This document shows positions 16,955 to 26,313 of a stretch of 47,552 nucleotides of DNA, piece after piece. Both the position numbers and the translations under genes were made by a program. The notes beneath the pieces are model-generated. The model was not told the DNA's origin, made no database searches, and saw only the letters and a program-made list of their open reading frames with translations. The DNA is from an uncultured Bacteroidales bacterium (GTDB taxonomy: Bacteria > Bacteroidota > Bacteroidia > Bacteroidales > UBA932), in the NCBI GenBank assembly GCA_934717185.1, contig CAKUYQ010000021.1:1-47552 (forward strand), written 5' to 3'. Position 1 is the stretch's first letter. Each line of letters begins with the position of its first letter.

Positions 16955-18073
16955 CTACTCTAACGTGAAAGAGAACTTGTTGCATGCCGACTCTTCAATC
17001 GCAATATCCTTGGTTCTTGCAGAAAAGCCAAAGAGTGGAGAATATGTTACCACATCAACAGTCTTTCCGTCCGGCATAAACTCCAAGATTCTAAGCCAGC
17101 CGTCCCCGCCGTTGCCGCTCATTCCACCGCCTATTGCCTGAGTATTGAACATCATCTGAGCCACAGTGTTGCCGGCATCGTTCTTGTCTGTTCTAAAGCC
17201 TGCGGCACTCTCAAATTTTTCATCCGGTGTTGCAACATGACCGCAGATGACCAATTTGATGTTTGGCGTTATCTTTATGAGTTTCTGCCATATATCTTCG
17301 CCACCGTTAATAGGCTGCATCTTATAGCCACCTCTGCCAATCCTTGCAGCATTGTCGCCTGCACCAAGATAGGCGTGAGTTAGAACTATAACCTTATAAT
17401 CCTTATAATCATCACTTACCGCAAGATTGTGTGCCCACTCCAACACCTCATCTCTTGCGCCATATTCAAGATTGATTACCATAAGTTTGCTCCACCCCTT
17501 TACCATGCTCTCATCACTTATAACAAAAGCCGAGTTCTCCAATGAGCGTTCATTCATTCTATTGGGATAGTCTCCTACTAATATATCGGGCAATTTATTA
17601 TTTCTCTCAACAGTAAAATATTTTGGATACTCTGTTCTTGGATACTCAGAACGGGTATAACCGTAGTCATGGTTACCAGTACAGATGATATAAGGGATAC
17701 GGTTATCCAATCTTTCAAAAGCATGAGATACAAATTCCCACTGCCTGCGGCTGGTAAGATTGCCGAATCGTGGGAATGGTGGTCTTATACACTCGTTCTG
17801 GTCTACAAGATCCCCTGTACATAGAGCTGCTTTTATGTTAAGGTTCTTTATATTGTCCTTAATCCATGCTGTCATAAGTTCCAACACAGGTTGGTTGTAG
17901 TCATACTTCACATAATTCTGCACATCGGGGAGCAGAATCACAGAGAACGACTTGTCATTTTTAAGATGCAGTACCTGCGCCTTAACTTGTGCATCTGCCA
18001 CATTGCCGGCAAGCAACAACAGCACAATCGGCAATGCTGCAAAGAATGAATGCAATAATTGTTTATTTCTCAT
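16955..18073 (-). CDS. Secreted calcineurin-like metallophosphoesterase
   Basis: A 372-residue protein with a signal peptide (residues about 1-28, hydrophobic LPIVLLLLAGNVADA). The phosphoesterase motifs are in order: LPDVQNY, CTGDLVDQ (GDxxD), CTGNHDY (GNHD), LTHAYLG and ICGHVA, giving a two-metal site. It is periplasmic or surface-exposed and would remove phosphate from a glycan or small substrate. It is in the sialidase locus, between the isomerase and DUF4432, flanked by repeat composites of 144 bp and 413 bp, so it may be transcribed less tightly with its neighbours. The substrate is unknown. Confidence 0.82.
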   Translation of the reverse strand: MRNKQLLHSFFAALPIVLLLLAGNVADAQVKAQVLHLKNDKSFSVILLPDVQNYVKYDYNQPVLELMTAWIKDNIKNLNIKAALCTGDLVDQNECIRPPFPRFGNLTSRRQWEFVSHAFERLDNRIPYIICTGNHDYGYTRSEYPRTEYPKYFTVERNNKLPDILVGDYPNRMNERSLENSAFVISDESMVKGWSKLMVINLEYGARDEVLEWAHNLAVSDDYKDYKVIVLTHAYLGAGDNAARIGRGGYKMQPINGGEDIWQKLIKITPNIKLVICGHVATPDEKFESAAGFRTDKNDAGNTVAQMMFNTQAIGGGMSGNGGDGWLRILEFMPDGKTVDVVTYSPLFGFSARTKDIAIEESACNKFSFTLE

Positions 18074-18217
18074 AATACCCTTTTTATTTATGCTTTAGCT
18101 TTAGCTAATTACTTTCTTTACCCTCTTTACTTTCTTTACTTTCTTTACTTTCTTTACCTTCTATACACTATAAACTATACACTTTTAACTCAATCAAGGC
18201 CAACGCCAAAGCCAAAG
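18074..18217 (-). repeat. Complete A-C-B-A' composite intergenic repeat
   Basis: The clearest example. On the minus strand, directly after the isomerase TAG: CTTTGGCTTTGGCGTTGGC (A), AGTTAAAAGTGTATAGTTTATAG (C, split over 18170-18192), five GTAAAGAAA units (B), then TTAGCTAAAGCTAAAGC (A', the inverted form of A) just before the phosphoesterase start. A and A' can pair to close a large stem. Confidence 0.75.
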
Positions 18218-18910
18218 CTATATAACAAAGCGTGAATACTCGTTGCACAACAGATGCGTAGGCTCAACATCCTCCTCAATAGAGGAATACCTCCCCTTAT
18301 CTACTAAAAATACATTATCTGTATTGTCATCATTCACGCAAGAGACCTCACCTATAAGGGAATCACCCTCCTCAGACCAAAATGTATGGTAAAGATATGG
18401 GAAATAGCAGATGCTCTGCCCCGGATATATCCTTACAACCTCCCCTGCTTTAACTGTTGTCTCCACTCCGTCTATCTTTACAACAATAGGCGACTCATCT
18501 AACTCAGACGATTTGCCGGCAGAACCGGGTTTGTCAAAGCTCTTCCACAGTTTCATGCAGAGCACTCCTCCGCCTCTGTTTATAATATCCTCTGTTTTAA
18601 GGACATGATAATGAAGCGGTGTAACCTGATTTTCCCTTACATACATTATCTTTTCACAGTATGGCTTAGAGGGTTTGTTAAGATTACCGTTCCTTAGGGT
18701 AACCAATGTCAACCCTGTATTGGCAAAGTCTCCGTAACCGAAATCTGTAATATCCCAGCCAAGCGAGTTTTCAAAGATCTCGCTGCATGAGCTCTTCATC
18801 TCTTGCCATTTGGATGGAGTCCAATATGCCCAATCCGGCAGGAAAAAGCCGTTCTTTTTCATAAAGACCATAGCCTCCTCTATATATCTGTTTACCTCTG
18901 ATCTTTTCAT
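18218..18910 (-). CDS. D-lyxose/D-mannose isomerase-type cupin
   Basis: A 230-residue cytoplasmic cupin of the D-lyxose ketol-isomerase family. The metal-binding signature is TPLHYHVLKTEDIINRGGG (two His, Glu) and the last ligand is in YPYLYHTFWSEEG. Family members convert D-lyxose to D-xylulose and often D-mannose to D-fructose. It lies 72 bp after the sialidase in the same direction. Combined with the xylulokinase-like kinase at the end of the locus it forms an aldose-to-ketose-phosphate pair, which does not fit ManNAc, the usual product of sialate lyase. The substrate may be a non-acetylated sugar. Confidence 0.85.
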   Translation of the reverse strand: MKRSEVNRYIEEAMVFMKKNGFFLPDWAYWTPSKWQEMKSSCSEIFENSLGWDITDFGYGDFANTGLTLVTLRNGNLNKPSKPYCEKIMYVRENQVTPLHYHVLKTEDIINRGGGVLCMKLWKSFDKPGSAGKSSELDESPIVVKIDGVETTVKAGEVVRIYPGQSICYFPYLYHTFWSEEGDSLIGEVSCVNDDNTDNVFLVDKGRYSSIEEDVEPTHLLCNEYSRFVI

Positions 18911-18982
18911 TTTTTTATCGTTTTAATTACTTAACATTCTATACTCTCTTTACCTTCTATACTCCAAAAGCCAAAGCCTAAG
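18911..18982 (-). repeat. Short hexamer/GTAAAG spacer after the sialidase
   Basis: After the sialidase TAG the minus strand reads CTTAGGCTTTGGCTTTTGG, then GTATAGAAGGTAAAGAGAGTATAG. It is a shortened version of the composite found elsewhere. Confidence 0.6.
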
Positions 18983-20665
18983 CTACTTAACAACATCCTT
19001 AATCCTAACCTGCTGAAACACCATATCGGCACCGCTGCCCTCATACAATATTCCAATGGTTTCGTTATCTATGCTCGTAATACAGGAGTAGCCATTGCCC
19101 TCTTTTTCGTCCAAAAGTAGCCAATACTCCTTTGGCCATGTTTCGCCATTGTCCAAACTGCACTTAAGGGTAAAGTTGTCTCTGTTGCTTATAGAAGAGG
19201 GGTTAAAGAAAAAGAGCATGCTCCTTTTTGTTCCATCCTCGTTGGTATAAACATGTTTGTAAAGAGATGCCTGACACGCAGACTCAATAAGAGCATTGCG
19301 TGATGTAGGGTGCTCCGTCCATGTAGCTGCAGTATCTTTTGTTACCATTATGGCGCGACCGTTGTTCTCTGTTCTGTTTCTGTTGCTTCTCTCACGCATG
19401 TTAAGCATAATGGAACCATCATCCAACTGGACAGCCATACATTCGTTGGTGTTTGTATATGCCGGAGCACCGGAGCGCCATGTATTGCCTCCATCCTTGC
19501 TGTAGATTATGGTTGACACCTGCAGTCCATCCTCCATTCTGCCCTCGGCAGGAAATACAAGGGTTCCATCATCCAATGTGATGCCTCGGCCGGGGCCGGG
19601 AGCCATAAGCCACCAGCTCTCTTTTTTCACCTGCTTTGTAATGTTCACAGGTTCAGACCATGTAAGACCGTCATCCGTACTCTTTACTATAAGGAATTGA
19701 GATGACTGCTTTACCCCGTAACCAGGTTGGGAACCTCTGCTACGCCATTGGTGGTTCCATACTGTAGAGGTATCTGTAAGCCCCTCTACCCATTTTCCTG
19801 TCTGAGGATCAAGTATTCCGTGCATCCATAGCCCCACAATAAAAATATTGCCTGTATTGTCATCCACAAGTATGGCACCGTCGCTCACGCCGTTGTATTT
19901 CTGAGGCAAGCCGCCCCATTCTCCCATATCTATGGCTTTTGTCATACTGCTCCATGTTGCACCACCATCTGTACTTCTGTTTACGCAGATATCCATATCT
20001 CCCTGCAGGTCTCTGTAACGTCCTACTCTGCCGTCATATATGGCAAGAAGTGTCCCACTCTTTGTTGTTGCAAGCCCGGGGATACGTGCTGCAACCCCGT
20101 CCTGCATCTTCTGCCTTAATGCAACACCAACCCTCAACTCTTTGGACAATGTGTCGGGAAGCATAATCTTACCCTTATCTGTCTTAATAAAAAGCGGCTT
20201 AAAGGTTATCTTGCCACACATATCTATTGAATCCCTTAATCTTAGAGAGACAACCAATTTAGCAGTATCTGAGGAACTTACAACCACAGCATTACCCAAG
20301 ATCAACTCCACCTTATGGCTTTTGCAGCTTTTATCCAATTCAAACGCATCTCCGGCAACGGGAACATCTGCTCTTTTCTTGTCTAACAGCTCTGCAGATA
20401 CAACATCATACAGCCCGTTATTGGAGGAGAGCTCAAATGCAACAGACTCTATTGCAATATTCTCTGTATACGCACTATCCTTGGATATATTTATAAAGGC
20501 CACCTCGTTGACGGGGTTAAGTGCAAGAACAGGCGAGACCGGGACAGATACCTTTATGTCACAGATCTCAGCCTCTGGCTTGCAAGAGAAGCAAGCCAAG
20601 GCCAAAATCAATACTAAATTATTAAATAACCGATGATTAAAACTATAAAACTTTCTATTTGTCAT
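18983..20665 (-). CDS. GH33 sialidase lipoprotein
   Basis: I start it at ATG 20665 (560 residues); it overlaps the end of susD by 11 bp. A lipoprotein signal ends at C28 (LALACFSC). Residues about 35-180 form the N-terminal domain common to Bacteroidales neuraminidases. The catalytic propeller begins with the arginine motif ARIPGL (R194), has YDGR and QGDMDI after it, and carries four Asp boxes (STDGGATW, STDDGLTW, SKDGGNTW, SLDNGETW). It should cleave terminal sialic acid or a related nonulosonate from glycans at the cell envelope. It is co-transcribed with SusC/D. Family is firm; the exact sugar is not. Confidence 0.9.
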   Translation of the reverse strand: MTNRKFYSFNHRLFNNLVLILALACFSCKPEAEICDIKVSVPVSPVLALNPVNEVAFINISKDSAYTENIAIESVAFELSSNNGLYDVVSAELLDKKRADVPVAGDAFELDKSCKSHKVELILGNAVVVSSSDTAKLVVSLRLRDSIDMCGKITFKPLFIKTDKGKIMLPDTLSKELRVGVALRQKMQDGVAARIPGLATTKSGTLLAIYDGRVGRYRDLQGDMDICVNRSTDGGATWSSMTKAIDMGEWGGLPQKYNGVSDGAILVDDNTGNIFIVGLWMHGILDPQTGKWVEGLTDTSTVWNHQWRSRGSQPGYGVKQSSQFLIVKSTDDGLTWSEPVNITKQVKKESWWLMAPGPGRGITLDDGTLVFPAEGRMEDGLQVSTIIYSKDGGNTWRSGAPAYTNTNECMAVQLDDGSIMLNMRERSNRNRTENNGRAIMVTKDTAATWTEHPTSRNALIESACQASLYKHVYTNEDGTKRSMLFFFNPSSISNRDNFTLKCSLDNGETWPKEYWLLLDEKEGNGYSCITSIDNETIGILYEGSGADMVFQQVRIKDVVK

Positions 20666-22112
20666 AACCCTCTGTCTGCTCAATATTAGGGTTGGTATTA
20701 ATACAGCTCGAAGACACAGGCCACAACAGAATGTTCTTCTCATTCTCCCTGCCCTGCAAAGAGGCAATTCTTGTAAATGCCTGCCCGAACCTTACAATAG
20801 TCCACCAGCTCTTTGCTTCACCTACAAACTCTTTAAGGGTCTCATCTATAATGGCATTGTCAATTGCATCCTTAGACATTGCCCCTGCATATCTTGTCTG
20901 TGTGCCGTATGCCCTCTTCTCTATCTTAAGCAACTCTACCTGTGCTGCAGGGCTATTGCCCAAAGCGTTTTCTATCTCCGCTTTCATAAGTATTGCCTCT
21001 GCAAATCTGTACATGATAATATCAGACGAGAAATACCTTGTCTCGTTAATCCACTCCCCTTTGTATTTGTTTATCCATCTCCAGCGTGTAGAACCATCCT
21101 GGCATATTCCAAAGCTCACATCCTTTCTGCTGTCTGCAGGATCGCTGCTCAAAAATGCCTCATATTCATCTGTAATGGACACATACTGCTGATGGCTGCC
21201 AATAGGAACAGGGTTGTTTACCAACTCCTTGTTCTCTACATATTGTTCAGGAGCAAGATACATAGACGGATAGCCGCCTGTATATTCGTCTCTCTCGTAG
21301 TTGAACGAAAAGATTATCTCTTTGCTTCCCTCATTCTCAACGCCAAAGATATTTGCAAAATTGTCCTCCAAACCGTAACCTGCAGCACCAAGAACATTAT
21401 CTACGGCAGTCTTGGCAGATGTAAGAGCCTCATTCCCACCGCCAAGCCTTTTGGCCTTCCACAAATAGTAATCTGCAGCAAGCATATTAGCAGAGGCGTA
21501 AGATGCCTTCTTCTTTGAGGTCATAGAAGTTGTTGCAAGCGAAAGCGCATTCTTTATATCAGACTCAACAAGAGCGTACACATTTGCCGCACTCTCCCTA
21601 ACCGGATAAAGATCCTCCTGTTTGTCAGATTCAAAACCGTTTGTAAGAACCGGAGCATCGCCCCAAACCCTTGCAATAAGGAAATAACAGTATGCCCTTG
21701 CAAAATATGCATTTGCAAGAACCTCGTTCCTTGTCTTCTCGCTATTGAAAGATATATTAGGAGTATACTTTAAAATAAGGTTGCAGGAGTTGATAGTTGT
21801 ATATATAGCACTCCAATCCGTCCCCTCCATATCCTTTGTTATAACATTGGCAGACATCTTGTCGTAGTCTTTGTTACTCATCATTCCGCCACCGTAAAGA
21901 GCGGCCCTGTAATCACCGTAAACAGGCAGCGAGGTAGCCAATGCAACCCTCAACTGAGAATAAACGCCATTCACGGCACTCACAGCATCAGACTCAGATT
22001 TCCACATTGAAGCAGAGGTAAACTCACTCTTCTGCTCAACATTAAGGTCTCCGTGGCACGATACCGCAACCACACTCAAAAGTACCAGAAATATATATTG
22101 TATTTTTCTCAT
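20655..22112 (-). CDS. SusD-family glycan-binding lipoprotein
   Basis: I start it at ATG 22112 (485 residues), 16 bp after susC, rather than 12 codons upstream inside susC. Lipobox VAVSC followed by a SusD/RagB domain of TPR-like helices (AVNGVYSQLRVAL, ANAYFARAYCYFLIARVWGDAPVLT). It caps the SusC channel on the cell surface and captures oligosaccharides. The C-terminus (LWPVSSSCINTNPNIEQTEGYDK) is typical. Its stop codon is overlapped by the sialidase ATG, indicating coupling. Confidence 0.92.
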   Translation of the reverse strand: MRKIQYIFLVLLSVVAVSCHGDLNVEQKSEFTSASMWKSESDAVSAVNGVYSQLRVALATSLPVYGDYRAALYGGGMMSNKDYDKMSANVITKDMEGTDWSAIYTTINSCNLILKYTPNISFNSEKTRNEVLANAYFARAYCYFLIARVWGDAPVLTNGFESDKQEDLYPVRESAANVYALVESDIKNALSLATTSMTSKKKASYASANMLAADYYLWKAKRLGGGNEALTSAKTAVDNVLGAAGYGLEDNFANIFGVENEGSKEIIFSFNYERDEYTGGYPSMYLAPEQYVENKELVNNPVPIGSHQQYVSITDEYEAFLSSDPADSRKDVSFGICQDGSTRWRWINKYKGEWINETRYFSSDIIMYRFAEAILMKAEIENALGNSPAAQVELLKIEKRAYGTQTRYAGAMSKDAIDNAIIDETLKEFVGEAKSWWTIVRFGQAFTRIASLQGRENEKNILLWPVSSSCINTNPNIEQTEGYDK

Positions 22113-22128
22113 AACCAATATTTTATTT

Positions 22129-25100
22129 TTAGAATGTAACTTTAACACCCAAAGAGAATCTCTTTACAGGCGGATATGTATAGAATGAAGAACTGTACGC
22201 ATTTGATGTACCTGTCTCGGGAGACATTCCAATTACCTTAGTAAAGTAGTGCAGGTTGCTTCCCGACAAAGTAAACGCAATGTTCTCTATCTTAGCCTTC
22301 TTAAGGCCCGGACACTTAAGGATATACTGCAACGACACATCCCTTATGCACAAATAGTCACCCTTTGTAGTAAATACATTGGAGTTAGGTCTGTAGTTCT
22401 TGTTAAGCTCATCTGAGTCGTTACCACCAAACCTTGCATATTTTGCATCAGCCACATCCTGTCCGCTCTCAGGGTCCCAAGCCTTCTTAATCTCCGTTGG
22501 AAGAGATGTGTTGTTTCCAAAGAAGTTACACATCTGTCTCTGCAGCAAGTTGTTGCTTATTGAATGACCCAAAGCCCAATCCAAATAGATATTAAGCGTT
22601 AAATTCTTGTATGTAAAGGTATTGCCCAAACCTCCGGTATGTTTTGGAAGAGTATTTCCAAGATAGTACATATCCGAGCCGTTTATAATACCGTCTCCGT
22701 TAAGATCCATCCACTCATAATCTCCAATGGCCTTTTTTCCAATGCTGGAGTTTTTGTCACCTGTAACATAGTTCTTCTTTGTCCAATCCCAACCACGAGA
22801 CTGAGAGTCGTAGCGGGCGTTGTTTGCCTGCTCCTGTGTGGTGATGATATAATCTGTCTTGTAACCGTAGAAACGTCCGAGAGGCTCACCCTCTGCAGTA
22901 CCGCCAAACTCAATTGTGCTGCCGTCTGCCATCTTAACTGTGTAGCCGCCTATACGGTTCTTGTCACGACCGTTGTCGGGAAGCTTAAGAACCTTATTCT
23001 CAACATAACTCCAAACCAATTTTGTACTCCAGCTGAAATTCTTGTGCGAGATGTTCTGTGTTGTGATATCTATATCGAATCCCGCGAATCTCACCTTTCC
23101 AAGGTTGGTTAGAATGCTGCCAAAACCCGATGTGTTTGGAAGCACCTTGCTTGTTATAAGGTTATCTGTCACCTTTCTAAAGTAGTCTGCGGTAATCTGC
23201 ACACGGTTCTCCCACAAGCCCATATCAAAGCCGGCATCCAACTGGGTAGATGTCTCCCATGTAAGACCCTTGTTAGGCATTGTAGATGGAACGACAGATG
23301 CCTCTCCATTGTATTTTGTTCCAATGGCATATTTACCAAGCGCATCGTAGTAACCTACATAATTATTACCTGTTTGGCCGTAACTTACCCTTAGCTTAAG
23401 GTTGTTTATAGCCTTTACTTTAAAGAATTTCTCCTCAGATATTACCCAACCTGCAGATGCACCGGGGAAGAAGCCCCATTTGTTGCCCGAAGCAAATTTA
23501 GACGAACCATCCTCTCTAAAGGTGAACATAATCATATATTTCTTCTGGTAGTCATACATAAACCGGCCAAAGTAGCCAATCATAACCTCCTCATTCATAG
23601 TGGTTGTAGCATCTGTCTTTGTAGGGCCCGCATTAAGAGTAGGGATTTTGTCAGACGCCGCATCCTTAGCTGCTGCATTAAGATATTTGTATTTATATCT
23701 TTGGTATGAATAACCGGCAACTGCAGAGAATGAATGCTTGTTATTGAATGTCTTGTTGTATGAGAAGTAGGTCTCCAATTTCTGTCTCTCCTCATCTGTA
23801 AGGTTAGAAGAAGATGGCCTTGAGCCGTTGAAGATGTTGGCTCTTGTGAAATAATCGCCCGTAGCGTTTGAGGTAAAGAACGATGCCTGACCAACAAACT
23901 TAAGCCCATCTATAATCTTGTACTCTAACGTACCGTTAAGGCCAAGCTTATTAACCTTCTGGTCTGTATCGTTGTAATATGAGTAGAATACAGGTGTTGG
24001 AGAAGATGCATTGTAACCCGGTGTAGGAGTTCCTGCCCACTCACCGGCATCATAGTAGATCTTCTGGGTGGTAGGGGTCATCATACCTCTGGTAATTACC
24101 TTGTATTGGCTCTCGTATGCATTTGTCTTGTTCTGGTTAAAGTCCACGCCGGCCTTAATGGTAAGCCTCTCAGATGCCTGAATATCCATATTGGCTCTTG
24201 CGCTGAATCTGCTGAAATTAGTTCCAATAGCAACACCCTCATCATCTGTATAACCTATACTTGCCAAATATTTAATATTCTCGGAACCACCTGTAATTCC
24301 AACATAGTAGTTCTGCCAGAGAGCCATCTTGTATGTCTCGTCTACCCAATTGTTGTCTTGGAAAACAAGGTACTCTCCGGGGTTTATAGGATCCTCCATC
24401 TTCTTGTATCCCGCAGGAACAGCCTCGCCCTCTGCAAGTTTTCTTGTAGAATATTTAGACTCCGCAGTGTTACCTGAGCTGTACGCATAGTTGTTGGCTG
24501 TAAGATAATTAGGATGAGGGCCCTGGCTCAGTCTCTTACGCATAAGAGTAATTGCCTCCTCTGAGTTAAGATAAGACATATTGCGCTCTGTATTCTCCAA
24601 AGCATAGCTTACCTCAAATGTAACCTGAGGCCCAACATTTCTTGCACCCTTCTTTGTTGTTACCAAAACAACGCCGTTAGATGCCCTTGAACCGTAGATT
24701 GCAGATGATGCCGCATCCTTAAGGACCTCCATAGATTCTATATCGTTAGGGTTTATTCCCGACAAATCACGCTCTATACCATCTACCAAAATAAGAGGAG
24801 AGTTGCTTCCGTCTATAGAGGAACCGCCCCTTATGAGGATAGTAGGCTCTGCACCCGGAGTGTTGTTGGTTGTATATATTCTGGCACCGGCAACCTTTCC
24901 TTTAAGGCCGTCTCCTACGGAGTTGATAGGTTGGTTTGCCAGTTCACTGCCGGAAACCTTTGTAATGGCAGATGTTATCGTTCTCTTGGACTGAGAGCCG
25001 TAACCCACAACCATAAGCTCCTCCAGACCTATTGATTCCTCTTTAAGCACTACATTAATTACAGCTTTATCTGCAACTGTAATCTCCTGTGTAACATATC

Positions 25101-25329
25101 CTATAAATGAGAAGACCAAGGTCTCTCCGCTATTTACAGAAAGTGAATAATAGCCATCCTCTAAAGAGGAGGTACCATTAGTAGGATTGGACTTTACAAA
25201 TACTGTAACACCCTCTATTGCCACACCACTGTCATCTGTTATTTTGCCTGATACCTTTACAGTATCTGCAAACAGAGACACAGAGAACAACAGACCTACA
25301 ACTGTCAGGAAAAATTTAAATCGTTTCAT
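22129..25329 (-). CDS. SusC-family TonB-dependent transporter
   Basis: A 1066-residue outer-membrane receptor. Signal peptide (ends about SLFA), N-terminal carboxypeptidase-like domain (VSGKITDDSGVAIEGVTVFVK), TonB box region (EELMVVGYGSQSKR), plug with ILVDGIERDLSGINPNDIESMEVLKDAA and a large beta-barrel ending in ...FSLGVKVTF. It imports sialoglycan fragments into the periplasm with energy from TonB. It follows the lyase gene by 30 bp and is co-directional with susD and the sialidase. Complete. Confidence 0.95.
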   Translation of the reverse strand: MKRFKFFLTVVGLLFSVSLFADTVKVSGKITDDSGVAIEGVTVFVKSNPTNGTSSLEDGYYSLSVNSGETLVFSFIGYVTQEITVADKAVINVVLKEESIGLEELMVVGYGSQSKRTITSAITKVSGSELANQPINSVGDGLKGKVAGARIYTTNNTPGAEPTILIRGGSSIDGSNSPLILVDGIERDLSGINPNDIESMEVLKDAASSAIYGSRASNGVVLVTTKKGARNVGPQVTFEVSYALENTERNMSYLNSEEAITLMRKRLSQGPHPNYLTANNYAYSSGNTAESKYSTRKLAEGEAVPAGYKKMEDPINPGEYLVFQDNNWVDETYKMALWQNYYVGITGGSENIKYLASIGYTDDEGVAIGTNFSRFSARANMDIQASERLTIKAGVDFNQNKTNAYESQYKVITRGMMTPTTQKIYYDAGEWAGTPTPGYNASSPTPVFYSYYNDTDQKVNKLGLNGTLEYKIIDGLKFVGQASFFTSNATGDYFTRANIFNGSRPSSSNLTDEERQKLETYFSYNKTFNNKHSFSAVAGYSYQRYKYKYLNAAAKDAASDKIPTLNAGPTKTDATTTMNEEVMIGYFGRFMYDYQKKYMIMFTFREDGSSKFASGNKWGFFPGASAGWVISEEKFFKVKAINNLKLRVSYGQTGNNYVGYYDALGKYAIGTKYNGEASVVPSTMPNKGLTWETSTQLDAGFDMGLWENRVQITADYFRKVTDNLITSKVLPNTSGFGSILTNLGKVRFAGFDIDITTQNISHKNFSWSTKLVWSYVENKVLKLPDNGRDKNRIGGYTVKMADGSTIEFGGTAEGEPLGRFYGYKTDYIITTQEQANNARYDSQSRGWDWTKKNYVTGDKNSSIGKKAIGDYEWMDLNGDGIINGSDMYYLGNTLPKHTGGLGNTFTYKNLTLNIYLDWALGHSISNNLLQRQMCNFFGNNTSLPTEIKKAWDPESGQDVADAKYARFGGNDSDELNKNYRPNSNVFTTKGDYLCIRDVSLQYILKCPGLKKAKIENIAFTLSGSNLHYFTKVIGMSPETGTSNAYSSSFYTYPPVKRFSLGVKVTF

Positions 25330-25359
25330 AAAGATTATTATTAGGTTTTATATTTTTAA

Positions 25360-26292
25360 CTATTTCTTATAACTATTTACAATATTAAAGAACTCTGTAT
25401 CTTTAAGTTCCTCTTTGATCTGTTCAAACTCCTCTGCCGTAACAGGTTTTATTGGCAATCTGCAATCCCCGCAATCAACACCGGCCAACTTCATAAGCTG
25501 TTTGCCGCCTCTAACTCCGCCGCCATGCTTTATTACAACATCTAATATCTTTACAGATTCATATTGCAGTTTTCTTGCTGTATCTAAGTCATTCTTTGCC
25601 ATTGCATCAAAGATTCCTTGATAGATACAAGGAACGTAGTTGTATGTGCTTCCAACAGCCCCTTTGACTCCAAGAGCCACACCTGTTATAAGAATCTCAT
25701 CAAACCCATGAAGGATATCAAACTGTCCGTTGTTAAGATGAATGCACTGATTCATCTCCATGAGATTGTTGTGCGTAAATTTAACACCTCTTAAAGTTGG
25801 GATCTCCTTGCTGCCCTGCTTTAAGAACTCAACAACAGAGAGAGACACCCCGGAAATAGACGGCATATTGTAGTAGTAGAACGGAATCTTTCCGGCCGCT
25901 GCTGCAATAGGCTTAAAGTAGCTGACCAAATCCTCAACCCTCTCAGGCTTAAAGAAGAACGGTGCAATTGCACCAATAGCATACGCTCCACACTCCTGTG
26001 CATGGGCAGCAAGCTCTTTAGACTGCTCCAAAGATGTTCCGCCAACATGTACAATTACCTTAAACCTGCCATCTGCATATTTGGTCCAAGCTGCCGCAAC
26101 AGCTTTCCTCTCCTCTGTTGTAAGTGAAGCGGATTCTCCGGTTGTGCCGCAGATGAAGACACCCTTTACAATCTTAAGGTTGGCAGTAAAGTCTGCATAC
26201 TCCTTAATCTTGTCTACATTAATGCTTCCATCCCCGTTCATTGGGGTGAAAGGGGCCGAAATCAGGCCTGTAATCTTTTCTGATTCAATCAT
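25360..26292 (-). CDS. nanA: N-acetylneuraminate lyase (NanA/NPL type)
   Basis: A 310-residue class I aldolase of the DHDPS/NAL family. Key motifs: GTTGES at 49-54, YYYNMP with catalytic Tyr141, Schiff-base Lys171 in GVKFT, and GAVGSTYNY at 211-219, a signature of neuraminate lyases rather than dihydrodipicolinate synthase. It cleaves a nonulosonate into pyruvate and an aldose (ManNAc from Neu5Ac, mannose from KDN). It is cytoplasmic, 21 bp after the symporter gene and 30 bp before susC. Substrate preference between Neu5Ac and a non-acetylated ulosonate is open, because no ManNAc enzymes are nearby. Confidence 0.88.
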   Translation of the reverse strand: MIESEKITGLISAPFTPMNGDGSINVDKIKEYADFTANLKIVKGVFICGTTGESASLTTEERKAVAAAWTKYADGRFKVIVHVGGTSLEQSKELAAHAQECGAYAIGAIAPFFFKPERVEDLVSYFKPIAAAAGKIPFYYYNMPSISGVSLSVVEFLKQGSKEIPTLRGVKFTHNNLMEMNQCIHLNNGQFDILHGFDEILITGVALGVKGAVGSTYNYVPCIYQGIFDAMAKNDLDTARKLQYESVKILDVVIKHGGGVRGGKQLMKLAGVDCGDCRLPIKPVTAEEFEQIKEELKDTEFFNIVNSYKK

Positions 26293-26313
26293 TTTCTATT
26301 TCTTATTATTTAA

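Noticed and set aside
20666..20767. Upstream start for the sialidase
   Set aside because: It would lie inside susD and hide the lipoprotein signal; ATG 20665 restores it.
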